A DNA stretch of 64,000 nt from Gibbula magus (Eukaryota; Mollusca; Gastropoda; Trochida; Trochidae): assembly GCA_936450465.1 (NCBI GenBank), contig OW388292.1:6405756-6469755 (forward strand), in the 5' to 3' direction. A program made the translations under genes and the position numbers. How positions within the stretch are numbered: position 1 is the stretch's first letter; each line of letters starts with the position of its first letter. Of the stretch, positions 22,566 to 35,039 are shown piece by piece. The notes beneath the pieces were generated by a model, which was not told the origin of the DNA, searched no databases, and worked only from the letters and a program-made list of their open reading frames with translations.

Positions 22566-23340
22566 CACCTCGAGTAATAACTTCAAACATTCAGACGATC
22601 TTCAGACGACACCTCTTGGATACATTCAAATCCGAGTTAATAATAATAATAATTATATTGCACCAATCACGTTGCAGCTGACCATGGTCGATTGTTCATT
22701 AACATAAAACACAAACCATTAGACCAATTCAGTGTTATGATAATGTGCGTTTCTCAGCTGTATGTAGGTATATAACAGTATACCCTCATATATGTGTTGA
22801 TTTCAAAGCATATTGCCTCATATTAAACTTACACTGTCAACCTACAATATGTCCAACTTTACAACTCATGATTTGTAAATTGAATTTGCTGTATCGTGCA
22901 ACAGTTACGCACTCTCTAGCTCTTACAAAGGGGACATGTGGTGATTTACAGTTTTTCCTTATATAACATTTCTGAACAACAATTTAAACACATGGTTGAC
23001 GAGTCGAATATAACTAAACCGCTTGATTTGTAAAATCAACCCATATTAGGTAATTTCAGTGATGTGACATTAAAGCAATGTCAGCTTTGTTAATGATAAT
23101 GGCAAAGTATTGTGATGTATATCCTTATGACAGTTGTTGTATATGTAGGGATATCATTTGATCTCACAGACGCAATTCATCTACTGTTAAATATATTATT
23201 ATAAATAATGAAATACAATAGTAGCATCAAGAGTTGACAAGACTCACAATTACATGCAGTATATAATGTATCATCATTGGGTTTGGTGAATTGTCCAGTA
23301 TAACAGAATAGCATATCAAAAGTTGTTTTTCAGTTTGTTT
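22566..23340. other. Unassigned
   Basis: AT-rich. No coding, RNA or repeat signal I recognise. Confidence 0.5.
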
Positions 23341-23344
23341 TTAA

Positions 23345-23650
23345 TGCTCCCGAATCGGAGATTCCGGGGGTATATTGTTTTTCCCCTATCCGTCTGTCTG
23401 TATGTCCGTCTGTCCGTCTGTGTGTTTGTCCACAAAATTTTTAACCTTGGCCATTTTGGATTGCTCAGAGCTAGGGCTTTCATACTTGGCATGTGTATAC
23501 CTTGTGATGAGACCTTTCAGTTGAGGTCATCATATTTGACCTTGTGACCTTGACCTTGCCGCAGTGGACATCTTCAGAAAACTTTAACCGTTGCCATAAC
23601 TTTGGTATATCCGGGGGCATCCGTGTTTAACAAACACATCTTGTTATAGA
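23345..23650 (+). repeat. Mollusc-type interspersed repeat with short inverted ends
   Basis: It begins cggagattccgggggtatat, contains (ccgtctgt)n and gaccttgtgaccttgacctt, and ends tatccgggggcatccgtgtt and aacaaacacatcttgtt. It resembles a family I associate with bivalve genomes (recollection, not a search). Confidence 0.65.
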
Positions 23651-24020
23651 TTAGATGTCACGACAGAGGAACGATCGTTTTCATGATATCATAAAACATT
23701 CACACATTATCTGCCCACAAAGGCTCCTCAAGTAATATCTTCCCAAATAATCTCTGTCATAATATAATGCCTTTTTCAGTTCTCGCAACTTTTTTTAGCG
23801 TTAAACATTTGCGGATACGTCCTTATATGAAAACGCTCGGATTAGAACAGGGTTGATGTGGCAAGAAATGCTTGAGTGACCTCTGTGGGAAGAGAATGAG
23901 ACGAATGTAGACGATTTCCTCCAAGTTTATATCAATCCCGATATCTGCAAGAACTAATCTTGGTCAGAAATCTATTTATCATTTTAAGAACTCTCGAATT
24001 CTCAAATTCTTCGATTATTT

Positions 24021-24167
24021 CAGCTGGAAGTCACTGTGACAGGATGACCCAGCTGGAAGTCACTGTGACAGGATGACCCAGCTGGAAGTCACTGTGACAG
24101 GATGACCCAGCTGGAAGTCACTGTGACAGAATGACCCAGCTGGAAGTCACTGTGACAGGATGACCCA
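24021..24167 (+). repeat. 29-bp minisatellite, 5 copies
   Basis: The unit reads cagctggaagtcactgtgac, then aggatgacc, nearly identical in all copies. Confidence 0.95.
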
Positions 24168-24189
24168 TGTCATATTGAGTGAAGGATAC

Positions 24190-24700
24190 ATACACTCACC
24201 GTCACCACATTTTCAACAGTGTTAAAAACGAAATATCACTGCCAGAGAAAATCGATTTTGAATGTTTTGTAAAAAGGCACCCGAAATTTCATACATCGGG
24301 GTATAATAGTTTTATTTCTATGTCTGTTCAAGTACACTTGGGGTGTTGAAATCACTTTTTCAGAATGGTTTTTGGCCAGAATGTTTGGCATTAAAGATAT
24401 TGTCGACTTAAATGACCTTCTTGGAATTATATTTGTTGACAAGTCTTTACTGTAGGGCGTCAGAAAACAAGCAAAAAGAGCCCTTTTTGACTCTCTAAGC
24501 CCGTCTTGTTAGGGAGATTTGAAACAACGATTTCTTAAAGCTTGTGTTTCTCAGAAACACGAAGAGATATTACTTTGAAATTTCAAAGTTAGTTCAATTG
24601 GTTTCTGAAGACACAATGAATCCCTGTTTCAGTCGTGTTTATCATCCGTGGGTTGAATTATCTTGTATTTTGTATGGTGACGTTTCTTTTGCGGTTGAGT
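24190..24700 (+). mobile_element. Decayed relative of the DNA element at 2329
   Basis: It shares ctgttcaagtacacttgggg, tactgtagggcgtcagaaaa and the terminal atggtgacgtttcttttg with 2329-2880 and 12670-12970. The left end (cactcaccgtcaccac) is a shortened inverse of the right end. No intact ORF. Confidence 0.5.
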
Positions 24701-25239
24701 GTAAACTATCTTACCATTACTATCACTCTACCCTCTCGAGCTACTTTCCAACCTTCCTTTACTGACACTTATTATCATTATTTATGAATTATCTTTGACA
24801 ACAATATACTGATCGATGACATGTATTTTTGCTTTTTATCTTTATTCTATGCACCAGGAAGTGAAATGGATTTTTTTTTTTAAAAGATACATATTGACAT
24901 GTGAAACTGAAATTCATGTAGATGTTAAGTATATCAATGTCAAAGGCACCGCACAGGCATTTAACTACGGTTCATTACCAAACAAGGCATTGTCTATACT
25001 GTCTATAAATCAAATGTTTTTTATGTTGTTGAAGATGATTGGCATGTATTTCATGTTTGTGGTACAAATAGTGATATTAGAATTACAAACATATCAAAAT
25101 ATTTCAGTAAATCTCCTACTGTGATCAATTTAATATCTATTTTACAAAATAATAATGCCAATATCATAAAGGGTGATTTGTTGATAAGATACACACATCT
25201 AAATGAAATATATGTGCTCGTCTTATACACATAAGTATG

Positions 25240-25305
25240 AACAAATGTCATGTATTTTGGGCTGGTGGCCTGTTACTGAATAAAATGTCTGTCTGTCTGA
25301 CTGTC
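25240..25305 (+). mobile_element. LINE 3' end with (CTGT)n tail
   Basis: ggcctgttactgaataaaat is followed by gtctgtctgtctgactgtct. This matches, in opposite orientation, the 3' end at 714-780. The 5' part (24816-25124) is open for 102 codons but I could not match it to a LINE domain. Confidence 0.5.
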
Positions 25306-26090
25306 TGTCTTTTATTTTAAAAAAACCCACATATTTCGCCGGGGTCATTGATTTTTATATAATATACATATCGTTCTCAAAACTGGCAAGGGGAGAAACA
25401 CTTTTAAACCTTGAAAAACGCAATATTATAAAGGGAAAATTCCTTTATATTAACACGAGTTTAATAAATAATTGAAAGATTAGGTGAATAAGCATTGGCA
25501 CTCATTGGCCGGGTCAAGTCAAGTCGTTGTGTACAATGTACAGTGTTAGAGTTACCTCCCTCTACAAACACCCGAGCGTCTTACAAGGAAGTGGGTTGCA
25601 AGTGTGGAAACATTTACAGTTACAACTAGCAGTATCATCTGATCTGCATGGAGTAGCATTCTCTGTGGTGCTTCTCTAAGGTTAGTCTGAAGATGTTCAG
25701 TTAAACCATGTTCAGCTGACAGTCTAATGGATCTCGTCATGTTTATATAATATCATAATAACACAAAGTGGGTTTTGTTTGCTCAGCCCCATCTTACTGA
25801 CATCATGAGTGTCACCTTTAAACAGGTATATGCTAGCTGCGAATAATAAGCTATTTATATGTGGGTCATCTCCTCCAAACCCGGCGTTACCTGGAGTCTT
25901 ATTGTACATTGTAAGTAACACCGTTACACCTTCTTCTTCAAACATTTATCATATTTAATCATTAAAAAGGAACAATTAATTAAGTATAGTATTTATTCAG
26001 TGGGAAAAGATATTGCATAGTTTGAAAAGTATAGATTTCGTTCTGTACGCGGAAGAAACGTGTAGGCTCATAGCTTGTTCTTCATATTGA
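25306..26090. other. Unassigned
   Basis: No support for genes. Frames of 62-73 codons on the minus strand here show no recognisable domain. Confidence 0.4.
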
Positions 26091-26097
26091 TAGTGAA

Positions 26098-26276
<179 letters not shown>

Positions 26277-26549
26277 GATGTATATCTGCATATATATCAT
26301 CCGTGTGCATGGGTATGAGGTCACAGTTGTTTACATGTTCGAGAGTGCAATGGGTTTCGCACAACCAAACTATATATGTACATGTATGAGTGTCAGCCGG
26401 TTTGTCGACAAACGCAATTACAAAGTTGCATAGTGTCGACAAACAGAAATGAACTGATCACCCAAATTACAGACATGAAAAATTATGCATTCCCCCAAGC
26501 ATGTTGATGTTGTGCCCGAATCGTTTTCGTTGATTTTTCATCAGGGTTT

Positions 26550-27370
26550 AATACAATTCAACCTCACCTCCTTGTACGTAAAATCCTAAAAATGAGTGTC
26601 AATTCCTCCATCATAAAATGGATAAGTAATATTCTGACCAATATGACACTCTCTGTTCGTGTCCATAATTGCCAGTCTTCAAATATTACTACTAACACTG
26701 GGGCTCCTCAGGGATGCGATCTGTCACCTTTATTGTTTATTACATAATACAAATGACTTTACTGCACAAGATCCATGCTGTTAAACTGAAGTTTATGGAT
26801 GACACTGCGCGTATTGCTCCTTTGAATAATAATTCTAATGTAGATGCATAACGATCGGAACTGTCTAATCTTACATATTTGTTTGATAAAACTATTCTTC
26901 ACATACATTTTAAGAAAACATAAGAAACGATATTTTATTTTAAAACCAGGGATATGTCGTCATAACCTGTTATGCGTGATACTCCTGTTGAAATCGTGTC
27001 GGAGTATATGTATGGATTAAACATAATTTTTATTTCTTAAAAAGAAATCTTTATTGGCGAACAAGGCATAATGCTTTTTTGAACGCCGCTCCAGTGAAAC
27101 GGATGAACAAGCTGAAAACATATTTCAATCTCTGATAAAATAAAATATGAACTAAAGCACAAAAAACATCTATAGAAATGAACATGTCAATGATTATATT
27201 GAAAATTGTTACTGTGTATGGCTAGTAATAAATTGGGCTTCAGCTCTCATTTAAATTTGGTGGAATATGTTTATTATTCATTTGTAACAATCAAAGGAAA
27301 CGGTTACTTTTGGAAATGAACTTGTGTAATGAATTTGACAAAATCTACTCCCGAGGTTTAAGTCGGAATA
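26550..27370 (+). mobile_element. Rex1-like LINE RT remnant
   Basis: The frame reads FNTIQPHLLVRKILKMSVN, IIKWISNILTNMTLSVRVHN and TNTGAPQGCDLSPLLFIT. The NTGAPQGCxLSPLLF motif is reverse transcriptase motif B of the Rex1/CR1 group. A frameshift follows (KFMDDTA in place of FADDTA). It is degenerate. Confidence 0.65.
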
Positions 27371-28950
27371 GCCTTGAGTTTCGTGGGGTTTTACCATATG
27401 TTTAAAGCCATTAAAGGGACGCTCCGTATGTTGTTGTAGTAACATACGTGAAAAGTTATCAAGGGTGTTATTTGACCGAGAAGTAATGACTGTTGACCAA
27501 AATTACTTTATATAACCAATCTGTTCAGTATAGTTACATTCTTAAGATGATCGAAAACCGGACAATGTTCCACGGCTGGCGCTCGTCAATTGTTCAAACG
27601 TAATTTTTTAAAACTTATATGTAGCAGACAAAGAGACAGATGTTGGTTGGTACTGTTCAATGGAACATACATGAAATCGGCTTCTCATCGTGTATTAAGC
27701 CGCTGCTGGAGTTTCATTGAAAGCAAGTTATGATCAAATATTTGGCGTTAGGAGGTACATACTTATGCAAGTCGAGTGATCTGATTGGACGTAAATCAGG
27801 ATATTTGATAGTTTTGTATATATCAAATCTATACATAGCCAAAATAGTGTTGCACCCACCAGTAAAAAGTTGTCTGATAAGAAAGTTGACAATGTTTCAG
27901 GACAATCAACTTTGTGATATGACAGAAGCATTATCTACCAGTTTAACGAAGCAAATTTCATTCAGATAATGTTTCACAACTTTGTAATATTTGCATTCAT
28001 AAAATTCTGCTAGATTGGTGTCCAGGAACAAGTATTGTTACACTAAAAATTGAAAGTCAGCATTTGTTGTTCTTATGTAAGCAGTTCCATTCTTGTGAAC
28101 TGATGAACCTTTAGTAACTTACTTTTAACCAAACGTCACTCGTTAAAGCAGTATTAACCTTCAAAGTCAGATTGTTTGGGAAAAGACAAATTTTAACAAA
28201 GTTGCTTACTGACGCCGGATATCCGGTCTGTATGACTGTACTCTAAATCATAGAGATGTGTTTAATTAACGACTCGAACTCATAAAGATCTCAGAATAAT
28301 TTCAAAACCGTATGATTATGACTTTTTTATCACTAGTTGTCAAAAATTTTGAAAAAGGGGATGGAATTTTTTAAGAACCAGTTCTTTCCATATGTTGCTT
28401 GAAATAAGATGTTGTGATGCGTGAAAGTCAAGTTGGTAACAACATGGTTGTTTTCGTCCTCTGAAACCTAATGTTTATCGCATAGTATACCATTGCAAAT
28501 TCAGTCGTAATTTCTTTAAATGTCAACATGAATATGTTTCTTCGAAGACATTAGTCATTAAGTATCCTATCTTTAATAGGGGCGAGTTGATTATTTTTAA
28601 CGAATCCACGGCTCCGAATGCATTCTCCATCTTAATCCATGTATGACGTCACGAAACATACATATGTGATTATCTAGCATTATAGACAATACATTTCAAT
28701 TATATAACCTAACAAATTATTATTTTGCAAATTTCGGTGCCCATTCATCTGATATGGTACACGTAGCTTCGACCCTTATGAAATGGATTCTTCCACGCAC
28801 GTGCATGGCGCAAATCTTCCACGCAAAGCGATTTGACTGACAGCCAAACTCCTGCATTTCATGTGTTTCAGCACGATCCCCATGTGTTTCACACTTTACC
28901 AGTCTTGTGTAGAATGCAGGGATCTTACTGACAAACAATCAAATGATTAC
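27371..28950. other. Unassigned, AT-rich
   Basis: No clear gene. A 72-codon minus-strand frame at 28938-28720 (KICAMHVRGRIHFIRVEA) is GC-richer than its surroundings and could be an exon, but no family or splice partner was recognised. Confidence 0.3.
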
Positions 28951-28954
28951 CAGC

Positions 28955-29110
28955 AGGCCTGGGAGTCTAATAGGTTAGGGCGCTGCGTAACAGACGAAGG
29001 GTTACATGTTCGATTCCCGGGTCAGACATTACAAAAATAATCAGATATTTTAAAATATCTAATCAGATATACTAAGACAAAATACATCATTCTTGAACAA
29101 ATTACTTTGT
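28955..29110 (+). mobile_element. tRNA-derived SINE
   Basis: ggcctgggagtctaataggt with taggttagggcgc (A box), and then gttcgattcccggg (B box) about 40 bp later, form a tRNA-like Pol III head. An AT-rich body follows. There is no cloverleaf good enough for a functional tRNA. Confidence 0.55.
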
Positions 29111-29479
29111 GAGCCATTACGAAAATGTCAAAACCTGACACCCCTCCTGACTGGATTAGTCAATGACCAGTAGATTCTTAAAAATAATCCACTGTTAACA
29201 CAATAGAGTGACGTCATCACCATGGATTAAGAATATTGCCTCTATGCCAAACTCTATCAAAGGTTTTGCTTATATTACAAAAGACGGTTCTGAATTCCTT
29301 TCCTTGGTCCACTGCACTGAAAATAAAATTAGAGATACCTTAACTGATTTACTGTGGAAGTTCCAGGCATAAAAACAGATTGTATTTTAATAAGATATTG
29401 TTGTCCCTGAAGTTTAAAACATATTTTGAAGACGAATTTCCAAAAACTTTAGCAACACAGTCGTGTTCGTCGCTTTTCT

Positions 29480-30510
29480 CGTGGATCGGAATTATTACAG
29501 AGGCTAGTTTCCAAGATGAAGGGACTGTTTTATTATTACACTGTTGCGGAGCTCTCTGACCTTAGATAAGTCATTAGGACGGTTTGTGTTTTTAGCTTTC
29601 TTATGAATACGGTTACGCTTTCTTGTCAGGGAGCGAATTTCGCCATTCCAATTGTTACAGTTTTATTTGGGATAAATCTATCCATAATATTTAGTATAAG
29701 AGATGTCACATTTCAGTAATAGTATTCAAATTACCTGTAGCGAACACGACAGCAGGGTCTATTTCTTTGAAACTCTCATTTATGCCATTTACATTAATTT
29801 TGCTGAAAAATAAACGTAAATTTTCCTTTTGAATTGATGATTTGTATGTAAAATATTTGCTATGTTAACAAACACCGGACAATGATCGCTGCATGTGGGA
29901 TCTAATAATCCAGAAACTCTAACATCATCAATGCGTGATACAAAAATCAAATCAATCAAAGTTCTGCTACTTTCAGTTGTTCTGGTAACATTTGTTATTA
30001 TTTGTTGAAGACCGCAAACGCTTTGTATATATAGACTATCTTAGGTTCTTTTCCGTGAAGAATGTCAATATTAAAATCACCGGTTATTATCGTGTGCATG
30101 TTGAAATCGATTACGTTGCCAATTGATTCATCGAAATTCCAATATCCATGATAGCTCCTGTGGGCACGGTAAAAAGTTCCAATCAGATTTACATTACATT
30201 TTATTTGCATCCATGTCGCCTCAAGCCCGACAATATCTAATCTGACATCACCGCTGCACACATATTTTCGTTCACGTAGACTGCTACACCTCCGCCGCGA
30301 GTTTGTCTGTCTCTACGGAACGGTAAACGAAAGCCAGGAATCCTTATGTCAGTGGTATGTGTGTCTGAGGTAACCAGGTTTCGATGATATGATACATATC
30401 ACATCATGAGATCCAAATTCAACTGTTAGGATATCTATTTTTTCTTAAAGACTACGCACATTGAGATGAACTATGTTTAAATCTTTTAACAAGTTTGGCC
30501 CTTGATTTGG
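29480..30510 (-). mobile_element. LINE remnant: apurinic-type endonuclease domain
   Basis: Reading down the minus strand: LNIVHLNVRSL (domain start), IPGFRLPFRRDRQTRGGGVA with VYVNENM, NVNLIGTFYRAHRSY, HTIITGDFNIDILHG, RTLIDLIFVSRIDDV, then CSDHCPVFVNI. These are the LNVRSL, GGGVA, GDFN and SDHxPV motifs of APE-type LINE endonucleases (CR1/L2-like). RSLTRKRNRIHKKAKNTN follows near 29620-29570. A few stops and frameshifts are present. No reverse transcriptase follows. It lies directly upstream of the ASB gene on the opposite strand. Confidence 0.8.
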
Positions 30511-30935
30511 ATGGATATCTCCACAGCACAACAATGTATGCTACAGGTATACAGACATCGAGATTTAAAAAGATGAATATAAAGAGCAAATTTGCCGGAA
30601 TGTTTTCAATGATTTGGCGCAGCAAATATACCCACTGCCTGTCTATATTGTGATATTTCAACTGACATTACATTATGGATAATCATTATGCAGACAGTGG
30701 GTGTTGAAAATACGTAACGGAAAGGCGTACACCAGTTTAATGACACAATAATGTAACAGCGAGAAGACAGAACAGCGATCTGTTTGTGATACACTCATAA
30801 GAAAAACCTTCTTTTAAAAATGAAAGGATAGTATAAAGAAAAAGCAAAGAAAAAAATCCCAATGTGTTTGGTGAAATTCATTAACTTAAAGTTACTTTAT
30901 GTTTGCAGAATCAAAGATTCTTTTGGTGGACCAAA

Positions 30936-32105
30936 ATGGATGAAGAGAAATCAAAAACTGATCCTGCAATCTTAGCAGAACAGTTAATGAAGTTGAATTC
31001 TTTGATTGAAGAAGGTAACATTAAATCAGTTCAAGAATATCTGATACAAGAAAAAATCAGAGAACAAACCTATGAACAACTTCAAACGTCTTATGATGGA
31101 CCGGATATCAACACACCGATTGGAGTCGCAGCCTCAGTTGGTGACGTGGCCATGTTGGATTACTTGGTGGACGAGGGGTTCAACCCTGGCGGGAGCTCAT
31201 TCATTGACAAGAACTGTCCAATCCACCTGGCCTGTCGTGCAGGGAAATTGGCCTCAGTTCAAACCTTGGTGCAGAAACATCATGTGGATATAAACGTTGT
31301 CAACGAATATCGCTCCTTTCCTCTATTCATTGCTGCCGAAAATGGATTCCTCGATGTCGTAAAATTTCTTGTTGAAAACGGTAGCGATCAGGATTTTGAG
31401 ATAGAGCGGTCAGTCCTCCATATAGCCGCTAGTGGTTCTGTGGATCTTTGTGAATATCTGATCTCAGTTGGAGCTGATGTGAATGCTGAAAACCTTGATG
31501 GAAACTCGCCGCTTCACTTGGCTTACAAAGGAAGGAATGAAGACGTGGCCAGGGTTCTGATGGAGCACGGAGCGGATGTTAATTACGTCAATGGATTCTC
31601 CAACACTCCTCTCTCTCTTGCACTGGACGATACGGACTTCGAGATGTTCAAAATAATGTGTTCCAAGAATCCAGAATGCCTAGATGACAATGGAAGCACT
31701 CCTCTCCACCTTGCAGTGAACCTTTCTCTGGCAGAGTTTGTGCGCCATCTAGTTGCTGATGTTGGCGTTCGTCTCGGGATAGAGAACGAGTTTTGTGAAA
31801 CGCCCTTCAGTCTCGCAATGGAAAACGGAAATATAGCCATTGCGCAGATGCTTATCAAAGCTGGGTTAAACCCGGGCCAAGAGGAATGTCTATTAGATGA
31901 GGACAGACTGACAACCATGTTGGATGCGGATGGAGGGGCGGAGTTTATTCAGCACGTGCAGCACCTGGCCCACAATCCACGCTCACTCATGGATATCACG
32001 TGTTTCCGGGTCAGAGCACTCCTAGGGAGAAATCTTGAACAAGTCGAGACGTTTCCGTTACCGCAAAACCTAAAAGACGTTGTTTTGTTGAAACATGTCT
32101 TTTAG
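30936..32105 (+). CDS. Ankyrin repeat and SOCS box (ASB-type) protein
   Basis: The single coding exon gives 389 residues. The reading frame is open from 30903, but the ATG at 30936 (ccaaaATGg, MDEEKSKT) is the likely start, because a good 3' splice site (ttatgtttgcag) ends at 30908 and suggests a 5' UTR intron. About eight ankyrin repeats follow, e.g. CPIHLACRAGKLASVQTLV, SPLHLAYKGRNEDVARVLM, TPLHLAVNLSLAEFVRHLV and TPFSLAMENGNIAIAQMLI. The last 50 residues match a SOCS box: NPRSLMDITCFRVRALLG is the Elongin-binding BC box and FPLPQNLKDVVLL the cullin box. ASB proteins present ankyrin-bound substrates to Elongin B/C-Cul5-Rbx2 for ubiquitination. Here Thr stands where the BC-box Cys usually is, with a Cys one residue later. 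Which ASB number it matches cannot be told by eye. Confidence 0.9.
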   Translation: MDEEKSKTDPAILAEQLMKLNSLIEEGNIKSVQEYLIQEKIREQTYEQLQTSYDGPDINTPIGVAASVGDVAMLDYLVDEGFNPGGSSFIDKNCPIHLACRAGKLASVQTLVQKHHVDINVVNEYRSFPLFIAAENGFLDVVKFLVENGSDQDFEIERSVLHIAASGSVDLCEYLISVGADVNAENLDGNSPLHLAYKGRNEDVARVLMEHGADVNYVNGFSNTPLSLALDDTDFEMFKIMCSKNPECLDDNGSTPLHLAVNLSLAEFVRHLVADVGVRLGIENEFCETPFSLAMENGNIAIAQMLIKAGLNPGQEECLLDEDRLTTMLDADGGAEFIQHVQHLAHNPRSLMDITCFRVRALLGRNLEQVETFPLPQNLKDVVLLKHVF

Positions 32106-32504
32106 AGAATTCTTGGATGATAATGATGATAAAACTTTATTCACAATTAGCTCAATTCCTAGCAATTAAGAGATCAGAGATTGGAATATATAGCCCTCGT
32201 ACGACTAATTGAGAAAAGTAGAAGACCCCAAAAGGCATTGATGATGCAGATGGCACCAAAGGTTCACGGAAATGTTTACCAAAGCTTACTCAGCTGTATT
32301 TGTATAAGTATATGAGTATTTTCAAATGACCCCGACCAAGGACATTGGAAGGGAAAATAATGTTTTTGAGGGTGGGTGTCTTTGAACCCAAATGTATTTT
32401 AAATAATTTATTTTGTTTGAAAATCAAATTGTTATATTGTAATTGACACAAAGCTTTATCCACACACCAAGTTTGGTTGAATTTTGGTTGATACAAATTA
32501 AATT
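32106..32504. other. 3' flank of the ASB gene
   Basis: Probable 3' UTR. No AATAAA within 100 bp of the stop; aaactttattcac at 32132 is only weakly signal-like, and attaaa occurs near 32499. Confidence 0.3.
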
Positions 32505-33205
32505 GAAGAAACAGAGTACCTCATTTCCAATACGCTGATGACACTTCACTTATATTAGATGGCACCTAAAAATGCTTAAAGGCAACATTAGAAACACTAA
32601 GCACATATGCCTCATTTTCAGGCTTAAAAATAAACGTGAATTAAACACAGGTATTATGGATAGGCTCAGATTTTGCCAGAACTGGAATTTGGACTGGAGT
32701 AACGATTCATATATACTGTTAAATGTTACACACAGTCTCTCAGAAATGGTGGAGCAAATAACAAAGATAAACTCAAGCTTTTAAAACTATCTATGAATCA
32801 GTGGTTAGCAAGGGATCTCACCCCGTTAGGAAGAAATGTTATATTGAAAAGCTTACTATTACCACAACTTAACCACCTATTCGCTGCTCCCCAGAGCAAC
32901 TTTGCTTTAGATTTATATGGAAAAACAAACCTGATAAAGTTAATAATAAAGTTGATAGAGTTACCATCCCAAAGAATTATGAACAAGGGGGATACGAGCC
33001 CCAAATATTAAAAGTCTTATTCAATCGCCAAAACATTCATGGATAAAAAGATTAGCAAATTCTATAACAAAAATATAGAAACTGTTACAAGTCACTATAC
33101 AAACAGACATAAAAACTTCACATAAACATGTGAAACACGTATACAAGAATCTGTTATAACACCCGAAATTAATCTTTTTTGGAAAACAAATTTCTGACTA
33201 AAAAG
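32505..33205 (+). mobile_element. L1/Tx1-like LINE RT remnant
   Basis: HFQYADDTSLILDGT contains the reverse transcriptase catalytic YADD. SGLKINVN and QVLWIGS follow, then LLKLSMNQWLARDLTPLGRN with VILKSLLLPQLNHLF, FIWKNKPDKVNNKVDR and NIKSLIQSPKHSWIKRLAN. The order fits Tx1/L1 clade proteins. Several frameshifts break it. Confidence 0.75.
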
Positions 33206-33589
33206 GCAAAAAGCGCACCAAACGCAATGATACATGCATGTATCCTATCCCAACCCCTGTGGCTAAATGATAACATAAAAAAGGCGAAAAACCTATTAAT
33301 TACAGACATTACTCAAGCAAAGGGATTACTAACATAAATGACATGTTTGATAATCAAGGACATTTCGTTACTGTGGAACAATTGAGAAAATCATACGGAT
33401 GTACAACAAATATTTTAGAACTACAAGGAATTATACAATCCATTAAATGCTACTGTAAAATTTCATATTGAGAAGAAACTACAAACACAAATTCTAACTT
33501 ACTTTTTGCAGATTGTTATTAGGATTATATATGCAAATCTTAGTAAGTTAGACATATGAGGTAAACAATGGTTTATTAATACAACCCTG

Positions 33590-34480
33590 ATAAGACTGAA
33601 GCCATCCTGTTTTTGATGAAAAAGGAAACTGATATGACCCATCTATACTTTGATGGTGCTGAAGTTAGAATTGTTGATAAACATAAGCATTTAGGAGTTA
33701 CTCTTGCTAGTAATGGGACATGGGCGGATCATATTCAAAATGTGATATAACAAGTTTCGAAATTGTCTGCTTCATGAGACCTTAAAATACACATTGTGTA
33801 GGGATACTCTTGCTCAAATCTAGGTCATATTCATTCGGCCACATCTTGAATATGCATGCGAAGTATGGGATGGGTGTACTCTCGAACAAGTTACTAATAT
33901 AACAGCTACAATTACAGGCAGCGAGAATTGTAACTTGATTACCTAAATATACATCACACAGATTTCTTTATTATGAAACTGGTTGGGAAACATTACAAGA
34001 GCGTAGGCGAAAACGAAAATGATGTTTGATGTACAAAATTAAAAATGAAATGGCCCTTGTATATCTGAACGAACTGCTTCCCGGAAATGTAGGTTCAATA
34101 TCAAGGTACAATCTACGCAGCTCGCAAAATATATCAATTCCGATATCAAGATTAAAACATTCAAAAGAATCCCATCTACAATAGGTTCTTGGAATAAATT
34201 ACCAACCACTGTTCGAAATTCAAAAAGTGTTCCATCTTTTAAATCATCTATTACTGATTGCGCCCCAGTATCATTCGTATAGTAAAAGGAATCTAAATAT
34301 CGTTCATACTAAGTTACGTTATTCAGTTAGTTATTTGAACTTTAATTTATGCCGAGTTGGAATTACGACTGTTACTAACTGTGTATATGGCAATCTTGTT
34401 GACATTTCTTATCATTATTTTTATTTGAATGTCCATTGTATAAACGACACATGGACAAACTCATGTCATCTGTGAAGCGC
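33590..34480 (+). mobile_element. LINE remnant, C-terminal RT region
   Basis: It reads NPDKTEAI-type sequence, then LYFDGAEVRIVDKHKHLGVT LASNGTWADHI. After frameshifts come PHLEYACEVWDGCT and RRRKRKLMLMYKIKN. This matches the segment after the RT core (DKTE, HLGVTLS, LEYA.VWDG) in a widespread non-LTR family. Many stops. Confidence 0.7.
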
Positions 34481-34973
34481 ATATGTAATGCAGCAGGTAT
34501 TACAGTAACTTTTGAACCTTTCTTAGAAGGAAGTGCAGACCTTTAGGTTTCACCTCGAACAATATTACACAATATATATGTGTACAGTCATTTAAGATAT
34601 TCACAGCCACCCATTGAGGGTTACGAGAGAAAAAGTAGGAAAAAAGTCACAGTAAAAAAGTCACAGTAAAAAAGTCACAAATAATATTATATTAGTATTA
34701 TGTAAGTGCAGAGTGAGTAAATCTTGTACATGTTTAGTTAGTTGTCTTTGTAATGTATTTTTAGTGAATTAGTTAATGTATGACCACTAATTATGTGTGT
34801 TTAGTAATCTTGTCATTGAAAATGATTATTAGAATAAATTAACAAAGTAAAGTATACTTGTTGTCTGTAATAACATAATTGAAAGAATATTTTTCTTCTT
34901 CAGCTAACTTTACTTTTACAAACAACATTTGTCAGCTTTGATCTAGAAGATTGACTTGTTGCTTTTTTCTATA

Positions 34974-34975
<2 letters not shown>

Positions 34976-35007
<32 letters not shown>
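34976..35007 (+). repeat. Poly-C run, 32 nt
   Basis: Thirty-two consecutive C, at the left shoulder of the 23-bp minisatellite. Long C/G homopolymers are rare, prone to assembly error and able to form i-motif or G4 structures. Confidence 0.95.
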
Positions 35008-35039
35008 ATTTAAACACTATATATGACACGTTAGTACAT

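Noticed and set aside
24816..25124. 102-codon plus-strand frame ahead of a LINE-like 3' end
   Set aside because: Could not be matched to any LINE domain, and the composition is low in complexity. Not called a gene.
28975..29030. tRNA gene
   Set aside because: A and B boxes are present but the arms do not form a proper cloverleaf. It is a SINE head.
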